DNA of 64,000 nucleotides from an uncultured Bacteroidales bacterium. Lineage in GTDB: Bacteria; Bacteroidota; Bacteroidia; Bacteroidales; P3. Positions within the stretch are counted from its first letter, which is position 1, and the number at the start of each line of letters is the position of its first letter. Location: contig CALGCG010000072.1 of NCBI GenBank assembly GCA_937884485.1, forward strand, positions 1-64,000, written 5' to 3'. The notes beneath the pieces are model-generated. The model ran no database searches. It was given only the letters and a program-made list of their open reading frames with translations, and had not been told where the DNA came from. The translations under genes were made by a program, and so were the position numbers. Of the stretch, positions 15,909 to 25,220 are shown piece by piece.

Positions 15909-18200
15909 ATGAAGAAGGAAGAGCATAAGAAGGACACCCGGATGACGAAGGGGATGACGGTTTTCTACCTGCTGCTGACGCTGGTGGGTGGAGTGGCCAT
16001 TGTGGCGAGCCTGGTGAAGATCCAGTGGGTTGACGGCGAGGCCTGGCGTGCGCGGGGAGCGAAACGCGAGGCGGGTTTCCTGACGGATGCCGCGCGGAGG
16101 GGGAACATCTACTCGAGCGACGGGAAGATCCTGGCAACGACGGTGAAGGAGTGCGACCTCTTCCTGGATCTGTACAACGGATATGAGAAAGACGAGCAGG
16201 GGAATGTGAAATACGACCGCAAGGGTCGCGCCGTGGAGCTGGGACCGATAGCGGACTCGTGTTTTGAGAGATACGTGGACACCGTGGGAATCATGCTGGC
16301 GGACGCACTTGGAGGAACGGCGACGTACTACGCCGACAAGATCCGTGCCGAGCGCCAGAAGAACGGGCAGACGACCCCCGAGGGTAAGGTACTGAAAGCG
16401 CGACGCTGCTTCTCGGTGGCCAAGGGAGTGCCCTATTCGGTGTGGCTGGACATCTTGCGCCTGCCGGGCTGGGGCAGAGGTGTGGTGAAAGAAGTAGACC
16501 ACGAGAGCGTGGTGCGCCATGTGAGGGCGCACATCTACGGTAACATGGCGGAGAACACGGTGGGCTACCCCAACGCAAAGGCGAACGGAACATATACGGG
16601 CCTGGAGGGCGCGTACGACTCCATCCTCAGGGGCCAGGACGGCAACTTCATACGGCGGAGGCTGACGAAGGGCGTGTGGCTGGCTGAGGAGCCTGGCGAG
16701 AGGAAGGCTGTGCCGCAGCGCACGGACGATGGCCAGACGGACACGATCGTGCTGCAGAAGAGAGTGGACGGCCAGAGCATAGTGTCGACGATAGACACCC
16801 GTTACCAGGACATTGCGGAGAGCTCGCTGCGGAGGGCACTGACGCAGTATGGCGGCACGAGCGGCTGTGCGATCCTGATGGAGATGGCGACGGGCTATGT
16901 GCTGGCATGTGCGAACCTGGTGAGAGACACGACGGGAGAATACAAAGAAGTGAGACGCGGAAAGATCGCGGGAAATGTGGCCGTGAGCCACAGCAACGAA
17001 CCGGGGTCGACATTCAAGACGGTTATACTGACGGCGATGCTGGAAGACAGTCAGGTGAAGATAGACACGACGATGAAAGTGCAGGCCGTGTACAAGGACT
17101 TCGGAGGCAAATATGGAGCCATCAGGGACTCGCACAAGAAGAGAGACTCGCTGAGTGTGAAAGAGGTGATGGAAGAATCGTCGAATGTGGGAATGTGCGA
17201 CCTGGGGTGGATGTACTACCGGAACCGGAGGGACGACCTGGTGAAGCTGGTGAGGGGCATATTCCCCTTCGAGAAACTGCATTTGGACGTTGCGTCGCCC
17301 GAGCAGAAGAGCCATGTGAACGATGTGAAGCAGTCGAACCGCGACTTCCTGAACTTCTGCTACGGATACTCGACGGCGGTGTCGCCGATGCAGCTGATCA
17401 CGTTTTACAACGCCCTGGGAGCTGGGGGAAGGATGGTCAAGCCGCTGTTTTGCCGGGCCATCATCGACGGGGAACGGAGGAGGGAGGTGGAACCCGTGGT
17501 GCTGAGAGAGCGCATCTGCTCGCGCGAGACGGCGTCGCTGATGAGGGAGATACTGGAGAGCGTGGTTGAGCGAGGGACGGGCAACAACATCAAGAACAAC
17601 ACCTACGGCATAGCGGGCAAGACGGGCACGGCGGTGCACAGCTACCGGGACAAGAGCCGATACAACGGCTCGTTTGCGGGCTTCTTCCCGTCGGAGAATC
17701 CGAGATACACCTGCCTGGTGGTGATAGAAGACAGCCCTGCCTACGGGCGCCAGGCGGCGGTGGTGTTCAAAGCCATATCGGACTGTGTGGTGGCCGTGGA
17801 CAAAGAGCTGAGCAACGGAGCGGTGAAGAGCGCCTGGCCGCAGCTTGAGGCCGACAGCACGAAGGCGCGGCAGCGTCCGGTGCTGGAGCGTGGGCGGAGA
17901 CAGGGGATAGAGGCCGCGTATGAGCTGATAGGGCAGCAATATGTCACCACGGACGCGGCGGGCGAGTGGGTGCACTACCGGGCGGGCAACGATACGACGG
18001 AGGGGCGCTATGAGACCTATAGCCCGACGGAAGGGAAGGTGCCCAACTGCCACGGGATGAGTGCGAGGGATGCCGTTGCGCTGTTGCACGAGACGGGCTA
18101 CAGGGCGAAGGTGAACGGATACGGCAAGGTGGTGGCGCAGCAGCCCCGTGGCGGCACGGCTGTCAAGAGAGGGAAGACCGTGGTTCTGAGTCTTAAATGA
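15909..18200 (+). CDS. ftsI: Septal peptidoglycan transpeptidase with PASTA domain (PBP3/FtsI type)
   Basis: A 763-residue class B penicillin-binding protein that crosslinks septal peptidoglycan. One N-terminal transmembrane helix (about 17-40) is followed by the pedestal domain and the transpeptidase domain with SxxK (EPGSTFK, Ser about 366), SSN (EESSNVGMC, about 422) and KTGT (GKTGTAVH, about 570). The last about 60 residues (VPNCHGMSARDAVALLHETG ... KTVVLSLK) form a PASTA domain, which is absent from the proteobacterial enzyme but common in Bacteroidetes. Gene order between ftsL and murE supports it. Downstream murE overlaps or nearly abuts it. Confidence 0.95.
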   Translation: MKKEEHKKDTRMTKGMTVFYLLLTLVGGVAIVASLVKIQWVDGEAWRARGAKREAGFLTDAARRGNIYSSDGKILATTVKECDLFLDLYNGYEKDEQGNVKYDRKGRAVELGPIADSCFERYVDTVGIMLADALGGTATYYADKIRAERQKNGQTTPEGKVLKARRCFSVAKGVPYSVWLDILRLPGWGRGVVKEVDHESVVRHVRAHIYGNMAENTVGYPNAKANGTYTGLEGAYDSILRGQDGNFIRRRLTKGVWLAEEPGERKAVPQRTDDGQTDTIVLQKRVDGQSIVSTIDTRYQDIAESSLRRALTQYGGTSGCAILMEMATGYVLACANLVRDTTGEYKEVRRGKIAGNVAVSHSNEPGSTFKTVILTAMLEDSQVKIDTTMKVQAVYKDFGGKYGAIRDSHKKRDSLSVKEVMEESSNVGMCDLGWMYYRNRRDDLVKLVRGIFPFEKLHLDVASPEQKSHVNDVKQSNRDFLNFCYGYSTAVSPMQLITFYNALGAGGRMVKPLFCRAIIDGERRREVEPVVLRERICSRETASLMREILESVVERGTGNNIKNNTYGIAGKTGTAVHSYRDKSRYNGSFAGFFPSENPRYTCLVVIEDSPAYGRQAAVVFKAISDCVVAVDKELSNGAVKSAWPQLEADSTKARQRPVLERGRRQGIEAAYELIGQQYVTTDAAGEWVHYRAGNDTTEGRYETYSPTEGKVPNCHGMSARDAVALLHETGYRAKVNGYGKVVAQQPRGGTAVKRGKTVVLSLK

Positions 18201-18217
18201 GGAAAAAAGAAAGAACG

Positions 18218-19672
18218 ATGAAACTGAAAGACATCATAAAAGGAATCAAGTGCGAGGTGCGCGGCAACGCGGACGTAGAGGTGAAGAACCTCCAGTTTGA
18301 CTCGCGGAAGGTGGAGGAGGGGACGCTGTTTGTGGCGCAGTCGGGCACGAAGGTAGACGGGCACGAATACATAGGCCAGTCGATAGCGGCGGGAGCCGTA
18401 GCCGTGGTGTGCCAGCGTGTGCCCGGAGACGCCTGTGAAGGCGTTGCCTATATCGTTGTAGAGGACAGCAGCGAGGCGCTGGGGGAGATGGCTGCCAACT
18501 TCTATGGTCACCCGTCGAAGGAGCTGAAGCTGATCGGCATCACGGGGACCAACGGCAAGACGACGACGGTCACGCTGCTGCACAGAATGTTCCGCCAGAT
18601 GGGGCATCACGTGGGATTGATTTCCACCATCGTCAACAAGATAGACGAAGAAGAGATTGCCACGGGGCACACGACACCCGACGCCGTAGAGCTGAACGGG
18701 CTGCTGCGGCAGATGGCGGATAGCGGCTGCGACTACTGCTTTATGGAGGTGAGCTCGCATGCCGTAGTACAGCATCGCATTGCGGGATTGGAATTTGCTG
18801 GGGCCATCTTCAGCAACATCACCCATGACCACTTGGACTTCCACAAGACCATGGCCAACTATATAGCCGCCAAGAAGGGCTTCTTCGACGGGCTGCCGGC
18901 AGGAGCATGGGCGTTGGTGAACATTGACGACAAGAACGGTCGCATGATGGTGCAGAACACCCGAGCCAGGGTTTCGACCTACGCCCTCAACCAGATGGCG
19001 GACTTCCGCTGCAAGATACTCGACGAGAGCTTTGAAGGGATGCACATGCAGATTAACGGTCGGGAGCTGTGGTGCCGGCTGGTGGGAAGGTTCAATGCAT
19101 ACAACCTGCTGGCGATATATGCCGCCGCTGTGCTGTGCGGCACGCCGGAAGACGAGGTGGCGAGGCTACTGTCCACGCTGGAGCCTGCCCCGGGGAGATT
19201 CCAGTATGTGAACGGGCGTGGAGTCACAGCAATAGTAGACTATGCGCATACCCCCGATGCGCTGCAGAATGTCATATCGACCATTGACGCCATCCGTCGG
19301 CCGACGCAGCAACTTATCACCGTCGTGGGCTGCGGAGGAGACCGCGACCGCACAAAGCGTCCCGAGATGGCGCAGATTGCGTCGAAGGGTAGCGACAAGC
19401 TGGTGTTGACCTCCGACAATCCGCGCACGGAGAAGCCGGAGAGCATTCTTGACGACATGGAGGCGGGCCTCAGCCCCCAGCAGCTGAGTTGCACGGTTCG
19501 TATCGCCGACCGCCGCCAGGCCATCCGTACCGCGTGTATGATGGCCCGAGAGGGAGATATCATCCTCATTGCCGGCAAGGGGCATGAAAAGTACCAAGAA
19601 GTGAACGGAGTGCGGAGCCACTTCGATGATGTGGAGGAAGTGCAGAGAGAACTGTGTAAAGCCGATGAATAA
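18218..19672 (+). CDS. murE: UDP-MurNAc-tripeptide synthetase (meso-DAP adding)
   Basis: A 484-residue Mur ligase. ATP-binding P-loop GTNGKTTTVTLLH (about 113), central domain with TTPDAVELNG and HDHLDFHKTM, and C-terminal domain with DNPRTEKPE (about 405-413). The DNPR motif identifies meso-diaminopimelate as the third amino acid, as expected for a Gram-negative. I chose ATG at 18218 (MKLKDIIKGI), matching family N-termini; an upstream in-frame ATG at 18197 overlaps the ftsI stop (ATGA) and would add 7 residues. In the dcw operon. Confidence 0.95.
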   Translation: MKLKDIIKGIKCEVRGNADVEVKNLQFDSRKVEEGTLFVAQSGTKVDGHEYIGQSIAAGAVAVVCQRVPGDACEGVAYIVVEDSSEALGEMAANFYGHPSKELKLIGITGTNGKTTTVTLLHRMFRQMGHHVGLISTIVNKIDEEEIATGHTTPDAVELNGLLRQMADSGCDYCFMEVSSHAVVQHRIAGLEFAGAIFSNITHDHLDFHKTMANYIAAKKGFFDGLPAGAWALVNIDDKNGRMMVQNTRARVSTYALNQMADFRCKILDESFEGMHMQINGRELWCRLVGRFNAYNLLAIYAAAVLCGTPEDEVARLLSTLEPAPGRFQYVNGRGVTAIVDYAHTPDALQNVISTIDAIRRPTQQLITVVGCGGDRDRTKRPEMAQIASKGSDKLVLTSDNPRTEKPESILDDMEAGLSPQQLSCTVRIADRRQAIRTACMMAREGDIILIAGKGHEKYQEVNGVRSHFDDVEEVQRELCKADE

Positions 19673-19691
19673 AGAATAAAAGAAAAGAGAA

Positions 19692-20870
19692 ATGCTATAC
19701 TATCTATTTGAATGGTTTGACAAAGTACTCGATATACCAGGCACGGGAGTACTGCAATACATCTCGGTGAGAGCTGCCGCCAGCATGGTGACCTCGTTGC
19801 TCATAATGCTGCTCTTTGGCAAGCGTTTCATACGCTGGATGAAAAACAAGATGGGCATGATGGACGAAGTGCGCACCGAATTGGGACTGGAAGGAGCGGT
19901 GCGCAAGAGCCAGACGCCCACGATGGGGGGGCTGCTCATACTTGCGGCCATCATAGTCCCCACGCTGCTCTTTGCCAAGCTCGACAACATATATGTGCTT
20001 ATCATGCTCGGCACCACGGTGTGGATGGGGATGATAGGATTCCTGGACGACTACCTGAAGAAAACCCGCGGCAAGGCGGGCCTCCCAGGCAAATACAAGG
20101 TGTTGGGGCAGGTGATTCTGGGGCTTGTCGTGGGATTGTTGATCATACATCATCCGGCCATATCGGGATCCACCACAACAACTATTCCCTTCGTGAAGAA
20201 CAATGAGTTCGACTATGCGTGGCTTGTCACGTGGATGGGCGACTGGGCAGGAGACCTTGTCTGGGTGGTATATGTGCTTATAATAATCTTCATAGTTACG
20301 GCTGTCAGCAATGCGTCCAATCTGACCGACGGCATCGACGGTATCGCAACGGGAGTGGCGGCTGTCAATGGAGGCGCATTGGCGATCCTTGCGTGGGTGA
20401 GCGGCAATGTTGTGATGGCTGGCTATCTCAATATCATGTACCTGTCCAATATCGGCGAGTTGGCTATTTTCAGCACAGCATTTGTCGGAGCCACCCTTGG
20501 CTTCCTCTGGTTCAACTCTCATCCGGCAGAGATATTCATGGGCGACACGGGATCGCTATCCATTGGTAGTATCATCGCCGTCTTTGCCGTGCTCATCAAG
20601 AAAGAACTTCTGCTGCCCGTTCTTTGTGGAATATATGTAGTCGAGAACTTGTCTGTTATCATACAGACCTCATACTGCAAGTACTATCGTCGGCGCCACA
20701 AGCTTCCGCCGAGCCAGTCGGTACCTGTTGAGAAACGCCCGTTCCTTATGACCCCGCTTCACCATCACTATCAGAAAAAGGGAGTGGCGGAGGAAAAGGT
20801 GGTCATACGCTTTATCATCATCGCCATATTGCTGGCAATCTTTACGTTAATGACCCTAAAACTGCGGTAA
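19692..20870 (+). CDS. mraY: Phospho-N-acetylmuramoyl-pentapeptide transferase
   Basis: A 392-residue multi-pass membrane enzyme that transfers phospho-MurNAc-pentapeptide to undecaprenyl phosphate, forming lipid I. Diagnostic segments are SQTPTMGGLLILAA, GFLDDYLKK (the conserved DD), NASNLTDGIDGIATG and FMGDTGSLSIGSIIA, plus the HHHYQKKG segment (about 357-364). About ten hydrophobic helices are visible. It lies between murE and the murD remnant, the usual position of mraY. Confidence 0.96.
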   Translation: MLYYLFEWFDKVLDIPGTGVLQYISVRAAASMVTSLLIMLLFGKRFIRWMKNKMGMMDEVRTELGLEGAVRKSQTPTMGGLLILAAIIVPTLLFAKLDNIYVLIMLGTTVWMGMIGFLDDYLKKTRGKAGLPGKYKVLGQVILGLVVGLLIIHHPAISGSTTTTIPFVKNNEFDYAWLVTWMGDWAGDLVWVVYVLIIIFIVTAVSNASNLTDGIDGIATGVAAVNGGALAILAWVSGNVVMAGYLNIMYLSNIGELAIFSTAFVGATLGFLWFNSHPAEIFMGDTGSLSIGSIIAVFAVLIKKELLLPVLCGIYVVENLSVIIQTSYCKYYRRRHKLPPSQSVPVEKRPFLMTPLHHHYQKKGVAEEKVVIRFIIIAILLAIFTLMTLKLR

Positions 20871-20903
20871 AACAAACAATAAACAACATATCAACTCATC
20901 ATT

Positions 20904-21443
20904 ATGACAATAGAGACTTTGGCCAAACAGGGCCGCGACAGAATCCACACAGGACTGGCAGGGATTGACACACAGCGCTTGAAAGCCATGCGCAATGCAT
21001 CGCTTCGAGCATGCTTCAATCGGCTTGAGGAGACACGATATCGCATGGAGTTTGTTGCCCGAGTTCGTGGCCGCGAATATATTAACGATGCTGCATCGCG
21101 AACCATTAATGCGACGTGGTATTCCTTGGAAAGCATTCAGGGCGGGCTCATATGGATTGCCAGCGCTCCGGGTCAGGATGCCGATTACAGCCGTCTTGTG
21201 CCGCCGGCGTTGCGCAAGGTCAGGATGCTACTGATAGTCGGCGGAGACAGCGAATGTATGCGAAAGACATTTTCTGGAGTAATCCCCGTTATAGAGGTCT
21301 GCCCAACGATGGGCGACGCGCTCAGGAAGGCGTATCTTTACGATTCGGCGGATGTGAAGGTGCTTTTCTCCCCTGCGTGCGACAACGGACGGGATGTTGA
21401 AGACGAGGGAGAATTATTCCGTCAAGAGGTAAATGAATTATAG
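20904..21443 (+). CDS. MurD C-terminal-domain-only remnant in the murD position
   Basis: A 179-residue intact ORF exactly where murD (about 445 residues) normally sits, 33 bases after mraY and 2 bases before ftsW. From about residue 54 it follows the MurD C-terminal domain: GREYINDAASRTINATWYSL matches the family INDSKATNxxST segment, APGQDADYSRL matches GGxxKGxDYxxL, and VLFSPACD ... GELFRQEV matches the closing LLSPACAS ... RGxxF segment. The N-terminal UDP-binding domain and the whole ATP-binding domain are missing, and the conserved Lys-Ala-Thr of the INDSKAT motif is replaced, so it cannot be a working ligase alone. It keeps an open frame and close spacing, so it may be expressed for another role. 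The murD ancestry is quite sure; the function is unknown. Confidence 0.75.
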   Translation: MTIETLAKQGRDRIHTGLAGIDTQRLKAMRNASLRACFNRLEETRYRMEFVARVRGREYINDAASRTINATWYSLESIQGGLIWIASAPGQDADYSRLVPPALRKVRMLLIVGGDSECMRKTFSGVIPVIEVCPTMGDALRKAYLYDSADVKVLFSPACDNGRDVEDEGELFRQEVNEL

Positions 21444-21445
21444 TT

Positions 21446-22669
21446 ATGAAGGTGTCCAAGATATTCAAAGGCGATAGAACGATCTGGGTGGTTTTCTTGC
21501 TGCTCAGCATTATTTCGCTTGTAGAGGTTTATAGCTCCATAGGGCTCTTTGCCTATTCCAGTGCGGGAGGGGGCTGGCCGACCGGACTCTTCTTGAAACA
21601 CCTTTTCATTGTTGTTGCCACATGGGTTGTTGTTGCGGCAGCCTCGCATGTCAATTACCGTTATTTTTCCCGCTTCGCGGTGATGGGTTTTTGGATATCG
21701 GTGGTATTGTTGGCGGTAGTATTGATGATGGGCGGCCGATGGTTCCGTCTGCCTGTTGTAGGACAATTCCAACCCTCGGAGGTGGCAAAGGTCATGTTAG
21801 TTCTTTTCATTGCACGCCAGTTGGCCCTAAAAAAAGACAAGGCGGACGATTTGGGGACCTTCCTCTCCCTGCTCATTTATATTGTGGGCGTAGTGGTGCT
21901 TGTGCTGCCGGAGAACTTCTCTACGGCAGCCCTGATATTCCTCTCTTGTTACCTGATGATGCTTTTTGGCGGCGTGAACCGTAAGTGGTGGTGGCGATTG
22001 ATGTTGGCAGGAGTATTGGTTGTTGTCATAGGGCTGGGAGTGACGTATGTGAGGTATGATAAAAGCCTTAACAATCAAACAGAGCAAACAGAGCAGCTGT
22101 TGGAGCGTTCCACGACGTGGGGCCACCGTATTCACTCGTGGCTCCAGCCCAATCCGGAAGAGTTGTCGCAGGAAAATATGGCCCGGATGGCCATTGCCCG
22201 TGGCGGCTTTTTTGGCAAGGGACCTGGAAACACTGTCCATGCCCGCCTTATGACTCAGGCGCACAATGACTTTATATTTGCCATTATTATTGAAGAATTG
22301 GGCATGGTGACGGGCGTAATTGTGTTGTTGCTCTATAGTTTCTTCTACTTCCGTTGCATCCGTCTGGCGTGGCGATGCAAAGGCCGTTTCGGGGCTTTGA
22401 CGGTAGCGGGCTTTGGAACCATGATATATCTGCAGGCATTGGCCAATATGTGTGTTGCCGTGGGCGTGTTGCCTGTCACAGGCCAGACTCTCCCGTTCAT
22501 ATCCTATGGCGGAACGGCCTATCTCTTCCTTGGCTGTGGTCTGGGTGTGATACAGTCGGTGGCGGCTGATGTCTACGATAAAGAAAGCGAAGAGAAATCC
22601 ATCGTGGAGGATGATTCCCTTACGGCGGACGATACAATCAATGAAATAAAAAAAGATAACAAGATATGA
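21446..22669 (+). CDS. ftsW: Septal peptidoglycan glycosyltransferase FtsW
   Basis: A 407-residue SEDS-family protein with about ten transmembrane segments. It polymerises lipid II with FtsI. Recognised segments include GGRWFRLPVVGQFQPSEVAK (about 95-114), HNDFIFAIIIEELGMVTG (about 272-289) and PFISYGGTAYLFLGCGLG (about 350-367). The start at 21446 is 2 bases after the preceding stop, and the 3' end overlaps murG by 4 bases (ATGA). A short acidic tail follows the last helix. Confidence 0.96.
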   Translation: MKVSKIFKGDRTIWVVFLLLSIISLVEVYSSIGLFAYSSAGGGWPTGLFLKHLFIVVATWVVVAAASHVNYRYFSRFAVMGFWISVVLLAVVLMMGGRWFRLPVVGQFQPSEVAKVMLVLFIARQLALKKDKADDLGTFLSLLIYIVGVVVLVLPENFSTAALIFLSCYLMMLFGGVNRKWWWRLMLAGVLVVVIGLGVTYVRYDKSLNNQTEQTEQLLERSTTWGHRIHSWLQPNPEELSQENMARMAIARGGFFGKGPGNTVHARLMTQAHNDFIFAIIIEELGMVTGVIVLLLYSFFYFRCIRLAWRCKGRFGALTVAGFGTMIYLQALANMCVAVGVLPVTGQTLPFISYGGTAYLFLGCGLGVIQSVAADVYDKESEEKSIVEDDSLTADDTINEIKKDNKI

Positions 22670-23784
22670 AGATAATTATTAGTGGAGGAGGCAGCGGTGG
22701 ACATATATTCCCTGCAGTGGCAATTGCCAACGCCGTGAAAGCGCGTTGGTCGGATGCCGACATTTTGTTTGTTGGCGCAGAAGGCCGTATGGAAATGGAG
22801 AAAGTGCCGGCAGCAGGTTACAAAATCATCGGGTTGCCCATCGCCGGACTCCAGCGTAAGTTGACGTTTGAAAATCTGGTGAAGAACCTCCAGCTGCCAA
22901 TGCGCATCATAAAAAGCCGTAGCAAAGTGAAAGGTATTATTGCAGACTTCGCCCCGGACATTGTAGTAGGTGTTGGGGGATTCGCAAGCGAGCCCACACT
23001 TAAAGCGGCATCGAGTATGGGGTACAAGACTCTCCTTCAGGAGCAGAATTCCTATGCCGGCTTGACCAATAAGATGTTGGCGCGAAAAGCCGAGAAAATA
23101 TGTGTCGCATACGAGGGCATGGAGCGCTTCTTCCCCAAGGAGAAGATTGTTTTCACGGGTAACCCTGTACGTGCGGACATCGAACAGATGAATGTCACCG
23201 CCGCGGAAGGACGCAACCATTTTGGTCTTGAAGCCGAAGGCCGTGTGCTGCTGTCCGTAGGTGGGAGCCTTGGGGCGCGTAGCATCAATGAGATGATTCT
23301 TAATCATCTGCACTTCTTTAAAGAGAATAACATTCAAATTCTGTGGCAGACAGGTCGATGGATGTACAATGAGGCCGTTTCCGCTGTAGAGAAAGCGCAA
23401 GTTGGACAGTGGGTGAAAGTGCACCAGTTTATTCAGCGTATGGATATGGCCTATGCCGCTGCCGATGTCGTCGTGTCGCGGGCTGGCGCCATTGCCATCA
23501 GCGAACTTTGTTTGGTCGGCAAACCGGTCGTTCTCATACCCTCGCCCAATGTGGCAGAGGACCATCAGACGAAGAATGCATTGGCGCTTGTCGACCGTGG
23601 GGCTGCAGTGATGGTCAAAGATATAGATTGTAATGGTCAGGGATTGGCTGTTGTCAAGGATCTTTTTGATGCTCCCGAGCGTCGCTCGGCCATGAGTGCT
23701 GCCATTGCCAAGATGGCTGTCCGGGGAGCTGCCGACAAGATTGTTGATCAAATAGCGCATCTAATAAATTCTTCTGCAAAATGA
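22666..23784 (+). CDS. murG: Undecaprenyldiphospho-muramoylpentapeptide GlcNAc transferase
   Basis: A 372-residue membrane-associated GT28 glycosyltransferase that turns lipid I into lipid II. Features are SGGGSGGHIFPAVAIA (N-terminal glycine-rich loop), GVGGFASEPTLKAASSMG, QEQNSYAGLTNKML, and in the C-terminal domain VVSRAGAIAISELCLVGKP, the UDP-GlcNAc binding region. Start ATG at 22666 overlaps the ftsW stop by 4 bases and the 3' end overlaps murC by 4 bases. Confidence 0.97.
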   Translation: MKIIISGGGSGGHIFPAVAIANAVKARWSDADILFVGAEGRMEMEKVPAAGYKIIGLPIAGLQRKLTFENLVKNLQLPMRIIKSRSKVKGIIADFAPDIVVGVGGFASEPTLKAASSMGYKTLLQEQNSYAGLTNKMLARKAEKICVAYEGMERFFPKEKIVFTGNPVRADIEQMNVTAAEGRNHFGLEAEGRVLLSVGGSLGARSINEMILNHLHFFKENNIQILWQTGRWMYNEAVSAVEKAQVGQWVKVHQFIQRMDMAYAAADVVVSRAGAIAISELCLVGKPVVLIPSPNVAEDHQTKNALALVDRGAAVMVKDIDCNGQGLAVVKDLFDAPERRSAMSAAIAKMAVRGAADKIVDQIAHLINSSAK

Positions 23785-25220
23785 ACTACTATTTCCTTGG
23801 CATCGGTGGCATCGGTATGAGTGCGTTGGCGCGCTTCTTCCATCGTCGTGGCGACACGGTCTGTGGCTACGACCGCACCCCCTCACCCCTCACCGACGAA
23901 CTCCGCGCCGAAGGCATCGACATCCATTTCGACGACAATCCCGACCTCATTCCTGACAAGGTGGACCTCGTTGTCTACACCCCTGCTGTTCCGACGGACT
24001 CGCTCGAGTTCCAAGCCCTTGTCGCGCGTGGTGTGAAGATGGAAAAGCGTTCGCAGGTACTGGGCGAGGTGACACGTGGCAAACGTTGCATTGCTGTTGC
24101 CGGAAGCCATGGAAAAACCACCACTACCACTATGATTGCCCACCTCCTTTCGGGTGCTCCTTGCGGTTGCAGTGCCTTCCTGGGGGGAATCAGCAAGAAT
24201 TTCGACAGCAACCTGCTGGTCGACAACAAGAGCGAGTATGTGGTTGTCGAAGCCGACGAGTATGATCGTTCTTTCCTCCAGTTGCATCCCTACATGGCTG
24301 TCATCACCGCCACCGACCCCGACCATCTGGACATCTACGGCACACATGAGCACATGATGGAAGCCTACTTGCAGTTTGCCAACCAGGTGGAACCGAACGG
24401 TCGCCTTTTCCTCAAAGATAATATCTTCCTTACTTCCGACGGCGAGCCGTTTGTCGAGTATGGTGCCCATCATCATGATCATGACGAAGAACATCACCAT
24501 GGCGAGCATCACCACGAACATTCGGCGGCAACCCTCCAAGGCAACATCTCCACCTATACGGCTCGTGGCATCGAGGCCGACTATTACGCCATCAATGTCC
24601 GCAATTACGGTGGAAACCTCTTTTTCGACCTCCGCACCCCTGACGGCGTACTCTTTGACCTCGAACTTCAAGGCGCCCCGTTGGTCAATGTGGAGAATGC
24701 TGTGGCTGCTTCGGCAGTGGCACTCAGTTGCGGGCTGGACCAGTACCAGTTGCGCAGTGGCCTGAAGACGTTCGCTGGTGTCCGCCGCCGTTTCGACTAT
24801 CGCATCCGTGAGAAAGACCTGGTCTATATCGATGACTATGCCCACCATCCCAGCGAGTTGCGTTCCACCATCGAGGCCGTTCGTTACCTCTATCCCGGCA
24901 AGCGTGTGGTGGGCATCTTCCAGCCCCACCTGTATAGCCGTACCCGCGATTTCGCCGACGAGTTTGCCAATGTGTTGCAAACACTCGACGAGGTCATCAT
25001 GATGCCCATCTATCCTGCCCGCGAGAAACCTATCCTGGGGGTCACCTCCAGCATGGTGCTTCGCAAGATGGACACCATGTCCAAGTATCTTTGTACCCCT
25101 GACCAGGTCCTCGAGCTTGTCCCCGCCTTGTGTCCTGACGTGGTGCTGACCCTTGGCGCCGGCGACATCGATCGCCTGGTGCCACGTTTAGAAACTGTTT
25201 TGAGAGAGAATCTGTTATGA
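23781..25220 (+). CDS. murC: UDP-N-acetylmuramate-L-alanine ligase with His-rich insert
   Basis: A 479-residue Mur ligase adding the first peptide residue. Motifs are FLGIGGIGMSALA (UDP-MurNAc binding), AGSHGKTTTTTMIAHLL (P-loop), EADEYDRSFLQL, and IDDYAHHPSEL in the C-terminal domain. In the middle domain around residues 229-247 there is an insertion very rich in histidine and acidic residues (GAHHHDHDEEHHHGEHHHEH) not known in the family; it lies in a surface region and could bind metals, or be a neutral expansion. All catalytic motifs are intact, so the enzyme is expected to be active. It overlaps murG and ftsQ by 4 bases each. Confidence 0.96.
   Translation: MNYYFLGIGGIGMSALARFFHRRGDTVCGYDRTPSPLTDELRAEGIDIHFDDNPDLIPDKVDLVVYTPAVPTDSLEFQALVARGVKMEKRSQVLGEVTRGKRCIAVAGSHGKTTTTTMIAHLLSGAPCGCSAFLGGISKNFDSNLLVDNKSEYVVVEADEYDRSFLQLHPYMAVITATDPDHLDIYGTHEHMMEAYLQFANQVEPNGRLFLKDNIFLTSDGEPFVEYGAHHHDHDEEHHHGEHHHEHSAATLQGNISTYTARGIEADYYAINVRNYGGNLFFDLRTPDGVLFDLELQGAPLVNVENAVAASAVALSCGLDQYQLRSGLKTFAGVRRRFDYRIREKDLVYIDDYAHHPSELRSTIEAVRYLYPGKRVVGIFQPHLYSRTRDFADEFANVLQTLDEVIMMPIYPAREKPILGVTSSMVLRKMDTMSKYLCTPDQVLELVPALCPDVVLTLGAGDIDRLVPRLETVLRENLL

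Noticed and set aside
21443..21446. murD remnant as a start-codon mis-annotation of a full murD upstream
   Set aside because: Only 33 bases separate mraY from the ORF, and mraY is complete with its C-terminal segment intact, so there is no room for the missing domains in this place.
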